From: CALDTK01 sp045110575
Lineage (GTDB): Bacteria > Bacteroidota > Bacteroidia > Chitinophagales > Saprospiraceae
Assembly: GCA_045110575.1 (NCBI GenBank)
Contig: JBGCGF010000010.1
Location: 1-64,000 of the forward strand
DNA: 64,000 nt
Reading direction: 5' to 3'
In this document: positions 16,511 through 25,754 of the stretch, piece by piece
Numbering within the stretch: the first letter of the stretch is position 1
Layout: every line of letters begins with the position of its first letter
Notes under the pieces: generated by a model
What the model was told of the DNA's origin: nothing
Seen by the model: the letters and a program-made list of their open reading frames with translations, nothing else
The model's database searches: none
Program-made: the position numbers and the translations under genes

Positions 16511-19285
16511 ATGAGCGATTTCAGTTTCATTGCCAACGCACATCCATCTTTTATTGATGACCTCTACAAGAGCTATTGCGACGATCCGCAAAGCGTAGAT
16601 GAGGGTTGGCGCACTTTCTTTAAGGGTTTCGATTACGGCGGTTCTGCCGACGGAGCACCTGTTTCTAACGGAACATCTTCTTCGAACAATGGCCACGTTA
16701 GCAATGCTAGCGAAAGCAGCTTCAAGAAGGAAGTCAATGTTCTTGCACTCATAAAGGCGTACCGTAACCGTGGTCACCTCGAGGCTACGACCAATCCGTT
16801 GAAGGCTAGAAAGGATCGCAACGCGAACCTTGGCTTGGAAGATTTCGATCTGACCGAGGCTGATTTGGATACCACCTTTCAAGCAGGTATCGAAGTAGGG
16901 CTAGGTGCGACAACGTTGCGCAACATCGTGGATCACATGCGCGAAGGTTACTGCGGTAACATCGGGTTTGAGTACCACCACATGGGCAACCGTGAAAAGC
17001 GCCGTTGGATACGCCAGCGTATTGAGCAAGGCGCAAAAAAAGGCTTCGGTCTTTCTGATGAGATCAAACTTCGCATTCTTGACAAGCTCAACGGAGCTGT
17101 TGGTTTCGAATCGTTTCTCGGTAAGAAGTATGTAGGTCAGAAGCGTTTCTCTCTAGAAGGTGGCGAAAGTGCAATTGCAGCACTAGATGCTGGTATTCGA
17201 CAAGGAGCAAATCTTGGTGTTGAAGAGGTAGTCATCGGAATGGCCCACCGTGGTCGTCTCAATGTCCTCGCCAATATCATGGGCAAGACCTACGAGCAAA
17301 TCTTCAAGGAGTTCGAAGCAACGGAGGATCCAGGCGAAATCTTCGGAGACGGAGACGTTAAGTATCACCTTGGTTTTTCAAGTCAAGTGGAGACGCCTTC
17401 AGGGAAGTCTGTACACTTGAAGCTTGTTCCTAACCCGAGCCACTTGGAGTCTGTCGACCCAGTAGTTCTTGGTTTCTCACGTGCGAAGGCGGATTCACTT
17501 TACAAAAGTGACTACGATAAGATCCTACCAATCCTTATTCACGGTGATGCTGCAGTTGCAGGTCAAGGCATCGTGTATGAGGTCGTTCAGATGAGTCAAC
17601 TCAATGGATACTCAACTGGCGGAACGATTCACTTTGTGATCAACAACCAGATCGGTTTCACCACCGATTGGGACGATGCACGTTCAAGTACATATTCGAC
17701 TGCAGCGTCAACACTCGTGCAAGCACCCGTGCTACACGTTAATGGTGATGATGTTGAGGCCGTGGTATTCGCCATGCAGTTTGCAGTCGAATACCGACAA
17801 AAATTCAACGGAGACGTCTTTATCGACATGGTCTGCTATCGTAAGCACGGCCACAACGAGGGCGACGATCCAAAATTCACGCAGCCGCATCTCTACGAGC
17901 TCATCAACAATCACCCGGACCCACGTCAGGTGTATGTGAAGCAGCTTATCGAGCGCGGAGAGCTTTCTCCAGCGCGCGCTAAAGAAATCGAAGACACCTT
18001 CAACGATTTCTTGCAGGCACGTCTAGATGACGTGAAGCAAAAAGAACTTCCGTACAAGTATCAGGATACAGAGAAGGCTTGGAAGAAGCTGCGCAAGCGC
18101 GTAGACATTGACGAAGCTGATCTCTATCCAGAGACTGGTATAGACATAAAGAAGGTCGACAAGATTTTGGCTGCCTTGATGGATCTGCCGGAGGACTTCA
18201 GCGCTCTCAAAAAAATGGGTCGCCTCTTCAAGAGTGCGAATAAGCTCATTGATGCTGATAAGATGGACTGGGCACTCGCCGAGTTGACTGCTTACGGTTC
18301 TATCCTCGATGAGGGGAAAGACGTCCGCATGAGTGGACAAGATGTGAAGCGTGGTACGTTTAGCCATCGCCATGCGGTATTGCAGGACGTTAAGCAAGAT
18401 GCAGAGTACAATCGCCTAAGTCGCATCAGCGATAAGCAAGGTGAGTTCCGTATTTTCAACTCGCTCTTGAGTGAGTTTGCGGTAATGGGCTTTGAGTACG
18501 GTTATTCACTCGCCAATCCTCAGAACCTTGTGGTTTGGGAGGCACAGTTTGGAGACTTCTACAACGGAGCGCAAACGATCGTCGACCAGTACATCACATC
18601 CGCTGAAAGCAAGTGGGGTAGAATGTCAGGACTTACGCTTCTCTTGCCACACGGTATGGAGGGGCAAGGTCCGGAGCACTCTTCTGCACGTGTTGAGCGC
18701 TTCTTGCAGCAATGTGCGGGCTTCAACATGATTGTGGCCAACGTTACCAAGCCTGCGAACTTCTTCCACTTGTTGCGTCGTCAACTCGCATGGGACTTCC
18801 GCAAGCCATTGGTGGTGATGAGTCCGAAGAGTCTCTTACGTCACTCCGAAGTGGTGAGCGACAAGTCTGAGTTTGGTCCTGGCACATCGTTTACACCTGT
18901 ATATGATGATTCAGCTTTCGCCAAAACAGGAGCTGCTAAGGTCCGCCGCATAGTGCTTTGTTCGGGTAAGCTTTACTACGACTTACTCTCTTACCAGAGG
19001 GATAACAAGGTGAAGGATGTTGCCGTCGTTCGCGTTGAGCAGTTGTATCCATTACCTGCACCTGAGTTAGCAGCGATCTTCAAGAAGTACGGTAAGGCTG
19101 AGGTCAGCTGGGTTCAGGAAGAGTCTGAGAACATGGGAGCTTGGCGTTACATGAAGTCATGCTACGCACCAGAGTTGGCGATTCGCTACATCGGTCGTCC
19201 AGCATCTTCAAGTCCAGCAACGGGCTTCAAGAAGCGTCACGAGAAGCAGCAGCTCGAATTGGTTGCCGAGGCATTTGCCAAGTAG
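16511..19285 (+). CDS. sucA: 2-oxoglutarate dehydrogenase E1 component
   Basis: The protein has 924 residues, the usual length. The N-terminus has the E1 signature FIDDLYKSYCDDPQSVDEGW, then LIKAYRNRGHLEATTNPL. The thiamine diphosphate domain shows GMAHRGRLNVLANI, NPSHLESVDPVVLG, IHGDAAVAGQGIVYE and HVNGDDVEAV; the C-terminal transketolase-like half shows LLLPHGMEGQGPEHSSARVERFLQ. The enzyme decarboxylates 2-oxoglutarate and succinylates the E2 lipoyl domain in the TCA cycle. In many Bacteroidota sucB follows at once; here the next gene is tatD, so the E2 gene must be elsewhere. A long hairpin follows the stop at 19291-19323, and an exact 14-bp motif lies at 18914. Confidence 0.97.
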   Translation: MSDFSFIANAHPSFIDDLYKSYCDDPQSVDEGWRTFFKGFDYGGSADGAPVSNGTSSSNNGHVSNASESSFKKEVNVLALIKAYRNRGHLEATTNPLKARKDRNANLGLEDFDLTEADLDTTFQAGIEVGLGATTLRNIVDHMREGYCGNIGFEYHHMGNREKRRWIRQRIEQGAKKGFGLSDEIKLRILDKLNGAVGFESFLGKKYVGQKRFSLEGGESAIAALDAGIRQGANLGVEEVVIGMAHRGRLNVLANIMGKTYEQIFKEFEATEDPGEIFGDGDVKYHLGFSSQVETPSGKSVHLKLVPNPSHLESVDPVVLGFSRAKADSLYKSDYDKILPILIHGDAAVAGQGIVYEVVQMSQLNGYSTGGTIHFVINNQIGFTTDWDDARSSTYSTAASTLVQAPVLHVNGDDVEAVVFAMQFAVEYRQKFNGDVFIDMVCYRKHGHNEGDDPKFTQPHLYELINNHPDPRQVYVKQLIERGELSPARAKEIEDTFNDFLQARLDDVKQKELPYKYQDTEKAWKKLRKRVDIDEADLYPETGIDIKKVDKILAALMDLPEDFSALKKMGRLFKSANKLIDADKMDWALAELTAYGSILDEGKDVRMSGQDVKRGTFSHRHAVLQDVKQDAEYNRLSRISDKQGEFRIFNSLLSEFAVMGFEYGYSLANPQNLVVWEAQFGDFYNGAQTIVDQYITSAESKWGRMSGLTLLLPHGMEGQGPEHSSARVERFLQQCAGFNMIVANVTKPANFFHLLRRQLAWDFRKPLVVMSPKSLLRHSEVVSDKSEFGPGTSFTPVYDDSAFAKTGAAKVRRIVLCSGKLYYDLLSYQRDNKVKDVAVVRVEQLYPLPAPELAAIFKKYGKAEVSWVQEESENMGAWRYMKSCYAPELAIRYIGRPASSSPATGFKKRHEKQQLELVAEAFAK
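18914..18927 (+). repeat. 14-bp dispersed motif GCTTTCGCCAAAAC, exact copy
   Basis: Inside sucA, in the frame A-F-A-K-T. Confidence 0.85.
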
Positions 19286-19290
19286 GGGGG

Positions 19291-19323
19291 GTAGTCCTGC
19301 AGAATGCCATTCCGCAGGACTAC
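19291..19323 (+). terminator. hairpin after sucA
   Basis: GTAGTCCTGC and GCAGGACTAC form a 10-bp perfect stem, with GAATG/CATTC inside it as an imperfect extension. There is no long T run; it may be a terminator or a member of the TCCTGC...GCAGGA hairpin family also seen at 47979 and 48449. Confidence 0.55.
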
Positions 19324-19349
19324 CACACTATCTTCTAGCATTTACATTT

Positions 19350-20111
19350 ATGATAGACACGCATACCCACCTGTTTTCGACCAAGTTTGACAACGATCGC
19401 GATGAAGTGATCCTGCGCGCGCTTTCAAATGGCGTAAGTAAGATGTACTTGCCGAACATTGATGTCGATACGGTAGAGGCGATGCTTGCTGTAGAGGAGA
19501 AGTATCCTGGCCAGTGCTTCAGTATGTTGGGTTTACATCCGACTTCCGTCAAAACCGATTACAAGGAACAACTCGACACCTTATATAAGAGGTTGCATGA
19601 TCGTCCTTGGGCTGCGATTGGTGAGATTGGAACAGATCTCTATTGGAGTGATGAATTTTGGAAGGAGCAACAAGATGCTTTTAAGGTTCAATGCGGTTGG
19701 GCACTGGAGGTCGATCGACCGATTGTCGTACACTGCCGAAAGTCTATTGATGAGACGCTACTCTTGGTGAAGCCTTTCATAGAGAAAGGCCTTCGTGGTG
19801 TTTTCCATTGTTTTGGTGGCACGGTTGCGCAAGCGAAGGAGGCTACAGCGATGGGCTTGTACCTCGGAATCGGTGGGGTAGCGACGTATAAGAACAACGG
19901 TGAACTGCCGGAGGTATTGAAGGCGGTTGATAACACGAAGATTGTCCTTGAAACGGACAGTCCTTACCTCGCGCCGACGCCGAAGCGTGGTAGGCGCAAC
20001 GAAACGGGCTACTTGCCTTTCATTTTGGAGAAGGTGGCAGAATTAATGGAAGTCTCTGTTCAGGAAGCAGAAGAGCTCACGGATAAGAATGCCGTTGCCT
20101 TGTTTGCTTAG
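19350..20111 (+). CDS. tatD: TatD family metal-dependent hydrolase (DNase)
   Basis: The start is ATG 19350 (MIDTHTHLFSTKFDND); the frame is open further upstream but runs through the sucA hairpin. The 253 residues form a TIM-barrel amidohydrolase: DTHTHL at residues 3-8 binds metal, GEIGTDLYW near 90, VVHCRKS near 128, FHCFGG near 153 and ETDSPYLAP near 205. TatD proteins are 3'-5' DNA exonucleases linked to DNA repair and are often named YcfH/TatD. The spacing and hairpin suggest independent expression from sucA. Confidence 0.9.
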   Translation: MIDTHTHLFSTKFDNDRDEVILRALSNGVSKMYLPNIDVDTVEAMLAVEEKYPGQCFSMLGLHPTSVKTDYKEQLDTLYKRLHDRPWAAIGEIGTDLYWSDEFWKEQQDAFKVQCGWALEVDRPIVVHCRKSIDETLLLVKPFIEKGLRGVFHCFGGTVAQAKEATAMGLYLGIGGVATYKNNGELPEVLKAVDNTKIVLETDSPYLAPTPKRGRRNETGYLPFILEKVAELMEVSVQEAEELTDKNAVALFA

Positions 20112-20120
20112 GCGACTTCT

Positions 20121-20138
20121 CGACACTTTGAAGTGTCG
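20121..20138. terminator. hairpin after tatD
   Basis: CGACACTT, loop TG, AAGTGTCG. It is an 8-bp perfect stem 10 bp after the tatD stop, with no T run, and may be a terminator or an intergenic palindrome. Confidence 0.4.
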
Positions 20139-20323
20139 TGTGGTTAATAAAAGCCTAGAAAGAGGGTGTTTCCGCAAATAATAGTAAACCTTTCACCACC
20201 AATTTTGCGAAAATTCGCATCCTGTAGTGTATATAGCGCTCAGATTAGGTGTAAATAAGGTTTGACGACCTAGAAATCTTCAAGGAAGTTCTTCTGCTTA
20301 GCATTGGTTTTTCCCCACAAGAC

Positions 20324-20353
20324 TTGGATAGTGTAACGTCTGCCGTACTTTAC
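20324..20353 (+). promoter_or_regulatory. candidate promoter for tRNA-Ser
   Basis: TTG at 20324-20326 and TACTTTAC (near TAnnTTTG) at 20346-20353 are separated by 19 bp, and the tRNA begins 15 bp further on. Confidence 0.4.
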
Positions 20354-20368
20354 ACCTGTTCTGAAACC

Positions 20369-20453
20369 GGAGAGGTGGCGGAGTGGCCGAACGTGCTCGC
20401 TTGGAAAGCGAGTGTACAGCAATGTACCCAGGGTTCGAATCCCTGTCTCTCCG
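20369..20453 (+). tRNA. tRNA-Ser (GGA)
   Basis: The 85-nt cloverleaf has acceptor arm GGAGAGG paired with TCTCTCC (one G-U), D-arm GTGGCCGAAC, anticodon stem CTCGC/GCGAG with loop TTGGAAA giving anticodon GGA, a long variable arm (TGTACAGCAATGTACC) typical of class II serine tRNAs, T-arm CAGGGTTCGAATCCCTG, and discriminator G. CCA is not encoded. Confidence 0.96.
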
Positions 20454-20502
20454 CATCTATTTTTAATCTACTCATTCGTTAAGCACGAACAAATCTGTCG
20501 CA

Positions 20503-21234
20503 ATGCGCAAACTCTTTACTACGATCCTCTGCTTTGGGTTTTCCTTAAGCGCCGTATCTCTTTTCGCCCAAGGTGGTGATGTTAATGAAGGTGTCGAAGG
20601 ATTCCAGCTTCTAAAGCAATACTTCATCCAGGGTGACTGGCGATTCATGACCTTTGTATTGGTCTGTTTGATTCTCGGTCTAGCATTCTGTGTAGAGCGT
20701 ATCATCACGCTCAACGTTGCAACAACGAATACTGATAAGCTTCTTGAGCGAATCGACGAAAGCCTCAAAGCAGGTGATCTAGAAGCAGCAAAAGAAGTAT
20801 GTAAGTCAACTCAAGGTCCTACTGCAAGCGTCCTTTACGAAGGTCTTCGCAACGCACACGACGGTCCAGAAGCAGTTGAGAAAGCAATTGTTGGATACGG
20901 AGCTGTACAAATGGGACTTCTTGAGAAGGGCCTTGTATGGATCTCACTTTTCATCGCAATTGCACCGATGCTCGGTTTCATGGGTACGGTAATCGGAATG
21001 ATCCAGGCCTTTGATAAGATCGCGGCAACAGGTGAGCTTTCACCAGCAGTTGTTGCAGACGGTATTAAGGTTGCACTTCTTACGACTGTATTCGGTCTTG
21101 TAGTGGCGATTATCCTTCAGGTATTCTACAACTACATCGTATCTAAGATTGATTCGATTGTTGGAAAGATGGAAGATGCTTCTATCACACTTGTTGAGAT
21201 CATGGCTGACAACCAGACGTTCCGCAAGTCATAA
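20503..21234 (+). CDS. exbB: MotA/TolQ/ExbB proton channel family protein
   Basis: The protein has 243 residues. An N-terminal signal-like stretch (LFTTILCFGFSLSAVSLFAQ) precedes the first membrane helix (MTFVLVCLILGLAFCVERI, about 47-65); two more helices lie at about 147-170 and 188-212, with the family block IAIAPMLGFMGTVIGMIQAFD and LLTTVFGLVVAI. ExbB pentamers and ExbD form the proton-driven motor that energises TonB-dependent outer-membrane import. It is the first gene of an operon with the 158-residue membrane protein and two exbD genes. The extra N-terminal segment is usual in Bacteroidota ExbB. Confidence 0.93.
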   Translation: MRKLFTTILCFGFSLSAVSLFAQGGDVNEGVEGFQLLKQYFIQGDWRFMTFVLVCLILGLAFCVERIITLNVATTNTDKLLERIDESLKAGDLEAAKEVCKSTQGPTASVLYEGLRNAHDGPEAVEKAIVGYGAVQMGLLEKGLVWISLFIAIAPMLGFMGTVIGMIQAFDKIAATGELSPAVVADGIKVALLTTVFGLVVAIILQVFYNYIVSKIDSIVGKMEDASITLVEIMADNQTFRKS

Positions 21235-21268
21235 ACACCATCCTTTCACCTTTTAAACGCACAAGCTT

Positions 21269-21745
21269 ATGTATAGCTTTTTAACGCGTAACGGCCAGAC
21301 CGTGGCTTTCGGGATTGGATTACTTGTTACAATTCTCATGATTGGAATTATTGCTGGCGGTGTCGGTGATTGGTCTCTGATCGGCGAGAAAGATCCTACA
21401 CGTTACGACACTACGATCTTCGATTTCGGTCTGTACGCTTCGTTTTTCCTCATGTTTGCCGCAGCACTTGCAGCAATAGTGTTTGGAATTTACCACCTAG
21501 CAACAAACCCGAAAGGTGCCCTCAAAGGCATTCTAGGTCTTGTGGCTGTCGCGGCACTATTCCTTATCATTTACTCAACAGCAGATCCAGACTTGGAAAT
21601 GCTAGAGGTGATGGCTAAGAAGGACTTCAATGTCTCTCCTGGTCAATCTAAAATGATTACAGGTGCAATTTGGACTGCACTCATCCTTGCTGGAACCGCA
21701 GTTATTGCAACTGCTATCTCTGAGATCATTAACTTCTTTAAGTAA
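21269..21745 (+). CDS. conserved membrane protein of the exbB-exbD operon
   Basis: The protein has 158 residues with four predicted membrane helices (about 10-33, 52-75, 85-105, 132-155). No catalytic motif is seen. Small membrane proteins of this type are often found between exbB and exbD in Bacteroidota, so a role in assembly of the ExbBD motor is inferred from context only. Its stop TAA overlaps the ATG of exbD by one base (TAATG), implying translational coupling. Confidence 0.75.
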   Translation: MYSFLTRNGQTVAFGIGLLVTILMIGIIAGGVGDWSLIGEKDPTRYDTTIFDFGLYASFFLMFAAALAAIVFGIYHLATNPKGALKGILGLVAVAALFLIIYSTADPDLEMLEVMAKKDFNVSPGQSKMITGAIWTALILAGTAVIATAISEIINFFK

Positions 21746-22284
21746 TGGGTCGCAGACAAGCTCCGGAAATTAACGCGAGTTCGATGGCGGATATCGCCTT
21801 CCTACTACTTATTTTCTTTCTCGTAACCACTGAGATCGTAGAAGATAAAGGTATCCTCGTGAAGCTTCCACCATGGAGCAACGATCCACCAGAGACGCAA
21901 CGCTTGAATGAGCGTAACGTATTCTCGGTACTCGTCAACAAGGACAACAACCTCCTAGTGAGGGGAGAGCCAACCGAGTTGGCAGATTTGCGCGAACTTG
22001 CCAAAGAGTTCATCATCAACCCTACAGATCGTTCTGATCTATCTGCGTCACCTACCAAGGCGATTATCTCGCTCAAGAATGACCGTGGAACTAGTTTCGA
22101 AACTTACCTAGCCGTTTACAACGAGCTTAAAGGTGCGTACAACGAACTATGGAACGACCTCGCCAATGAGCGATATGGTGTTGATTACAGTGAGGACCTT
22201 AAGCTAGAGCAGCGTAAGGACATCAAGGGAACCATTCCATTCGTACTTTCTGAAGCCGAGCCTACGGCCTTCGGTGAAGAATAA
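21745..22284 (+). CDS. exbD: ExbD/TolR family biopolymer transport protein (first copy)
   Basis: The protein has 179 residues. The single membrane helix (DIAFLLLIFFLVTTEI, about 16-31) contains the Asp expected to carry protons (SMADIAF). The periplasmic part of about 140 residues starts GILVKLPPWSND and shows the Bacteroidota-specific extension with RNVFSVLVNKDN and ISLKNDRGTSFETYL. Its closest relative in the window is the third ExbD at 25755, which shares most of these blocks. It should form a dimer within the ExbB pentamer and link the proton flow to TonB. Confidence 0.93.
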   Translation: MGRRQAPEINASSMADIAFLLLIFFLVTTEIVEDKGILVKLPPWSNDPPETQRLNERNVFSVLVNKDNNLLVRGEPTELADLRELAKEFIINPTDRSDLSASPTKAIISLKNDRGTSFETYLAVYNELKGAYNELWNDLANERYGVDYSEDLKLEQRKDIKGTIPFVLSEAEPTAFGEE

Positions 22285-22293
22285 CTAACACCT

Positions 22294-22767
22294 ATGTCGA
22301 AATTTAAAAAGAAGAGAGGAAAGGCCATGCCTGCCATCTCAACGGCTTCACTGCCGGACATCATCTTTATGTTGTTGTTCTTCTTCATGGTTGTTACAGT
22401 TCTTCGTCAGTCTGAGCTTAAGATCAAGGTGGTAACACCTGGAGCCACTGAGCTCACAAAGCTTGAAGACAAGCAGTTGGTAAACTTTATCTATATAGGT
22501 AAACCAACTGATCGATACAAGGACCTGTACGGTACTGCACCTCAGCTACAGCTTAACGACAAGATTTCTAAGCTTAACGAAATTCCTTTCTTCCTCTTGG
22601 ATCACAAGAAGGACGTTAAGGAGAACAAGCATGGCCGCATAACCTCTTCACTCCGTGTAGATGGTGAAGTAACCATGGGTATCGTTCAAGACGTAAAGAC
22701 TGAGCTTCGTAAAGCCGGTCAGTTGCGTGTTAACTATTCTGCGAAAACGCGTCAAGGAGATCTTTAG
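22294..22767 (+). CDS. exbD: ExbD/TolR family biopolymer transport protein (second copy)
   Basis: The protein has 157 residues, 9 bp after the first exbD. The membrane helix SLPDIIFMLLFFFMVVTVL has the key Asp but differs from copy one; the periplasmic part (LKIKVVTPGATELTKLEDKQL) also diverges. Bacteroidota operons commonly carry two unlike ExbD subunits, suggesting a heteromeric or two-substrate motor. A hairpin terminator follows at 22793, closing the operon exbB - membrane protein - exbD - exbD. No TonB gene lies in the window. Confidence 0.92.
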   Translation: MSKFKKKRGKAMPAISTASLPDIIFMLLFFFMVVTVLRQSELKIKVVTPGATELTKLEDKQLVNFIYIGKPTDRYKDLYGTAPQLQLNDKISKLNEIPFFLLDHKKDVKENKHGRITSSLRVDGEVTMGIVQDVKTELRKAGQLRVNYSAKTRQGDL

Positions 22768-22792
22768 CATTCGTGCTAAAACACAAATTCAG

Positions 22793-22822
22793 AAGGCTGT
22801 TTCCGAAAGGAGACAGCCTTTT
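22793..22822 (+). terminator. terminator of the exbB-exbD operon
   Basis: AAGGCTGTTTCC, loop GAAA, GGAGACAGCCTT followed by TTG gives a 12-bp stem with one G-T pair. It lies 25 bp after the last exbD stop. The rest of the gap up to 23099 shows a TATTTTTG element at 22949-22956 but nothing else certain. Confidence 0.75.
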
Positions 22823-23099
22823 GTCGTTCGTATCAATTCATGAATTTCTATGACGAAATGACGAACGCTTTCGTCTTATCTCCTGACAACAACTCGTTTA
22901 CGATACTTGTGTAATGTTGGAGTACTCAATTATCAGTCTCTAGTTTCTTATTTTTGTATCCTATATGGATGCTTGACCATTGCTTCCGGTACTCTTGCAG
23001 GACATCTAGTCTTTCAAAATAACTAGATGCGCTCATTGGTTGAGCCAATTGAGAAGAAGTAACAGAGATTAATATTCTTGATGTTTTTATATTGCATGA

Positions 23100-25616
23100 A
23101 TGCTACAATATCAATATCCTTCGTCTATTAGTTTTGATTTATCGGGTCTGACAAAGCACATCGTTTTAAAAGGGTCTTATACTATTCGGTTATTCTCCTG
23201 TCTACTATTCGTGTTAGTAGCGTTTTGCAGTGAAAAAGGACTGGCTCAGTGCTCTGGGGATTTAGAGATAACTAATGCAAACGAGTTAGTGAGCGCGTTG
23301 GCGGCAATACAAAGTTGCGACAATTACAACGGATCGATTAATGTTGTTCTTGATGTGACCGAAGTGTTCCAGGGGTTGCAATCGCCACTAAACCTTAAAT
23401 TTATTGAAGGCGATTTGCGGATAAGCGTTGAAGACTCTACATCAAATTTGAGAGTCTTAGACCTTTTTGAGAATCTAATCAAGGTGACAGGTGAGTTCAA
23501 AGCTGAATTCACTAATAGCAATTCTTATTTCGAATCCTTAAGCTACATCGGAAAGTATAGTACTCATGTCACCCTACCAGTCAACACTGACACGGTAGCC
23601 ATATTTGATATGCGGTATGAATTTAATCCACCTGATTTCTTAGTAGGGCGCAATTTGATTGTGTTAGACGAAGTTGCCGTAGAAGTGGTTGACTTCGACC
23701 CGTTTCCATATCTAGCAACTTTGAATGTGGATCGTATCAATACATTAGTACTCATAAATCTTCCAGCTGTTTCTAGTGCTCCATTTACAGTCCCAGAGGA
23801 ATTGGAGAATCTATATATCTATAGTTCAAGTCTGACAGATCTTGACGGTTTCCTGAACATGAAATCTATAGACATTGCAACGGTTAGGAATTCAAATATT
23901 CCCGACTTTACAGGTCTTAAAAATTTGGAGCATGTTGAGCGTTTAGAAATATTTGGTAATTCGAACTATACCGATATGACGATATTTGACTTTGCCAGCT
24001 TAGTTCGCGCAGAAACTATAATGATTCGAACAAAGAACTTTGCAAGCCTAGAAATATTTCCAAGCTTGGAGCGAATAGTTGATGCATTAATTGTTGTTAG
24101 TAATGACAGCTTGCAGTCCCTGAATGGGTTTCCAAGTTTAGATCTAAGTGAATCCTTTTATATCGAATTCGACGATGTGGGCTCCAACTCATTAGATATT
24201 GAAGCTGACTGGATTTGTGAATACTTAAGTAAACATCAACGCAATGATGAATTTGATTTTGATCGATTAACTGATATATATGATTACTGTTCTGGCGTAA
24301 CACCAGTACTAGTAATAGAGGCATTTAAGGATTCGGACTGTAATGCGGCTGTAACGAGTGTGGACACCTTGCGTTCTGTTTCTCACCGCGTATTCGATGA
24401 TTTGGGTGCTGAGTTTAAAGCGTCTTCAAGGAACGATCGCAATTTTCTATTCGACTTTGACCCCAATCGTTCGTACACGCTTCATCCAGGAACACATGCT
24501 GGCTTAGAAGTACTTGCCCCTCTGCCAATAGCAAAACCTTTAATGACAGACACGCTTCGGTTGCTACACTGTCCATCTGTCGATCTTGATAGTATAGGAT
24601 TTACTGTAGATGCTGAACCGTACATGATCAATGGCCGTTGGCCGCGCATTATTTTTGAGCACTTTTCACTAGGTAATACCGAGCTTGACTCTGTGCAAGG
24701 TGTATCTTATTTTGAGTCAACAACTGGAGTTTTCTCTTCGCAAATTTCCCTGTATCTCAGTGATGATACAACGAGCAGAGTGGAATATCCGATCGGACCG
24801 CTGCGCTTGAATCGAAATGCAAATTTCACTTGGCTCAATGCTTCCATCGATGATAATGGTACTGAGCAGCGCATTGACTTTTGTACCGAACGAGAAGCTT
24901 ATAGAGGAGGAGGCATCACAAAAAGTGACAAGCAATGTGTGTCTTTTGATTATTATGAATTTACTGGACCCAACGAATTAGTTGAGCAGCTTCAGCCTAA
25001 TGGGCAAACCATTCGATATTCTATGGCTGTTGATAACACAACGGCAAGGAGCGTTTCCAGTATCCAAGCGAGAACAACACTTGATCCAATGTTAGATCCA
25101 AGTTCAATACGAGAGATCCTTTATCATTCGAGTTTTACTTTTGATCAAAGTAGCCGCGAGCTTGTGTGGACTTCCTCTCAAAGTTTACCAGCTTACTTGG
25201 ATCCAGACTTACCTCTTGGATACATCATTGATTTTGAGGTGAATGTTTTACCGGGCTTTCAAGCAAATCTATCAGACATTGATCTTCAATTCGAGCTGAT
25301 TTTTGATGATGGTGATCCGGTTTATAGTAATACTGCGACGACAGTGGTATCCTCAATCGAAACTACAGACCTTGCTGATATCAGGATATTTCCAAATCCT
25401 ACATCAAACCTGTTTTCAATTAAAGGATTAGAAGAAGGTAAGGTTAATCAAGTTGAGGTGCATGATATCTTAGGTAGAGTCGTCAAGGCCTATTCCAAAA
25501 CTTCTTTTGATGACCTTTCAACCTCAACAATAAATTCTGGTATTTACTTCATTTTTGCACAGTACAATGATGGCTCTAGAGTGTTTGTAGGGCGTTTGCA
25601 ACGTATCGAGAAGTAG
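23100..25616 (+). CDS. T9SS type A protein with receptor-L/LRR-like and DUF7619-like domains
   Basis: The protein has 838 residues. The start ATG 23100 puts the signal hydrophobic core (LFSCLLFVLVAFCSEKGLAQ) at residues 35-54, an unusually long n-region. Residues 60-380 are LRR/receptor-L-like, with recurring strands of the form L-x-V-x-x-I-N/D (FVGRNLIVLD, LENLYIYSSSLTDLDGF, GLKNLEHVERLEIFGN). The middle to C-terminal part resembles the DUF7619/conserved-repeat domain of Bacteroidota surface proteins (IRYSMAVDNTTARSVSSI, YIIDFEVNVLPGFQ). The end is a T9SS type A tail (IRIFPNPTSNLFSIKGL ... SGIYFIFAQYNDGS). Likely secreted or surface-attached; partner unknown. It sits between the exbD operon and a third exbD. 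Confidence 0.85.
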   Translation: MLQYQYPSSISFDLSGLTKHIVLKGSYTIRLFSCLLFVLVAFCSEKGLAQCSGDLEITNANELVSALAAIQSCDNYNGSINVVLDVTEVFQGLQSPLNLKFIEGDLRISVEDSTSNLRVLDLFENLIKVTGEFKAEFTNSNSYFESLSYIGKYSTHVTLPVNTDTVAIFDMRYEFNPPDFLVGRNLIVLDEVAVEVVDFDPFPYLATLNVDRINTLVLINLPAVSSAPFTVPEELENLYIYSSSLTDLDGFLNMKSIDIATVRNSNIPDFTGLKNLEHVERLEIFGNSNYTDMTIFDFASLVRAETIMIRTKNFASLEIFPSLERIVDALIVVSNDSLQSLNGFPSLDLSESFYIEFDDVGSNSLDIEADWICEYLSKHQRNDEFDFDRLTDIYDYCSGVTPVLVIEAFKDSDCNAAVTSVDTLRSVSHRVFDDLGAEFKASSRNDRNFLFDFDPNRSYTLHPGTHAGLEVLAPLPIAKPLMTDTLRLLHCPSVDLDSIGFTVDAEPYMINGRWPRIIFEHFSLGNTELDSVQGVSYFESTTGVFSSQISLYLSDDTTSRVEYPIGPLRLNRNANFTWLNASIDDNGTEQRIDFCTEREAYRGGGITKSDKQCVSFDYYEFTGPNELVEQLQPNGQTIRYSMAVDNTTARSVSSIQARTTLDPMLDPSSIREILYHSSFTFDQSSRELVWTSSQSLPAYLDPDLPLGYIIDFEVNVLPGFQANLSDIDLQFELIFDDGDPVYSNTATTVVSSIETTDLADIRIFPNPTSNLFSIKGLEEGKVNQVEVHDILGRVVKAYSKTSFDDLSTSTINSGIYFIFAQYNDGSRVFVGRLQRIEK

Positions 25617-25754
25617 GCTTGGTTTACAGCCCGCTGTTTCGTTGGTCAAGCTTTCAAAAGATTTTAAAAATCTTTCGAGGACGTACTTGTTTTCTAAATA
25701 GCATCCACACACCAGTAAAACATAGTGAGCGCATCTACTATAGAAAGCGCCACC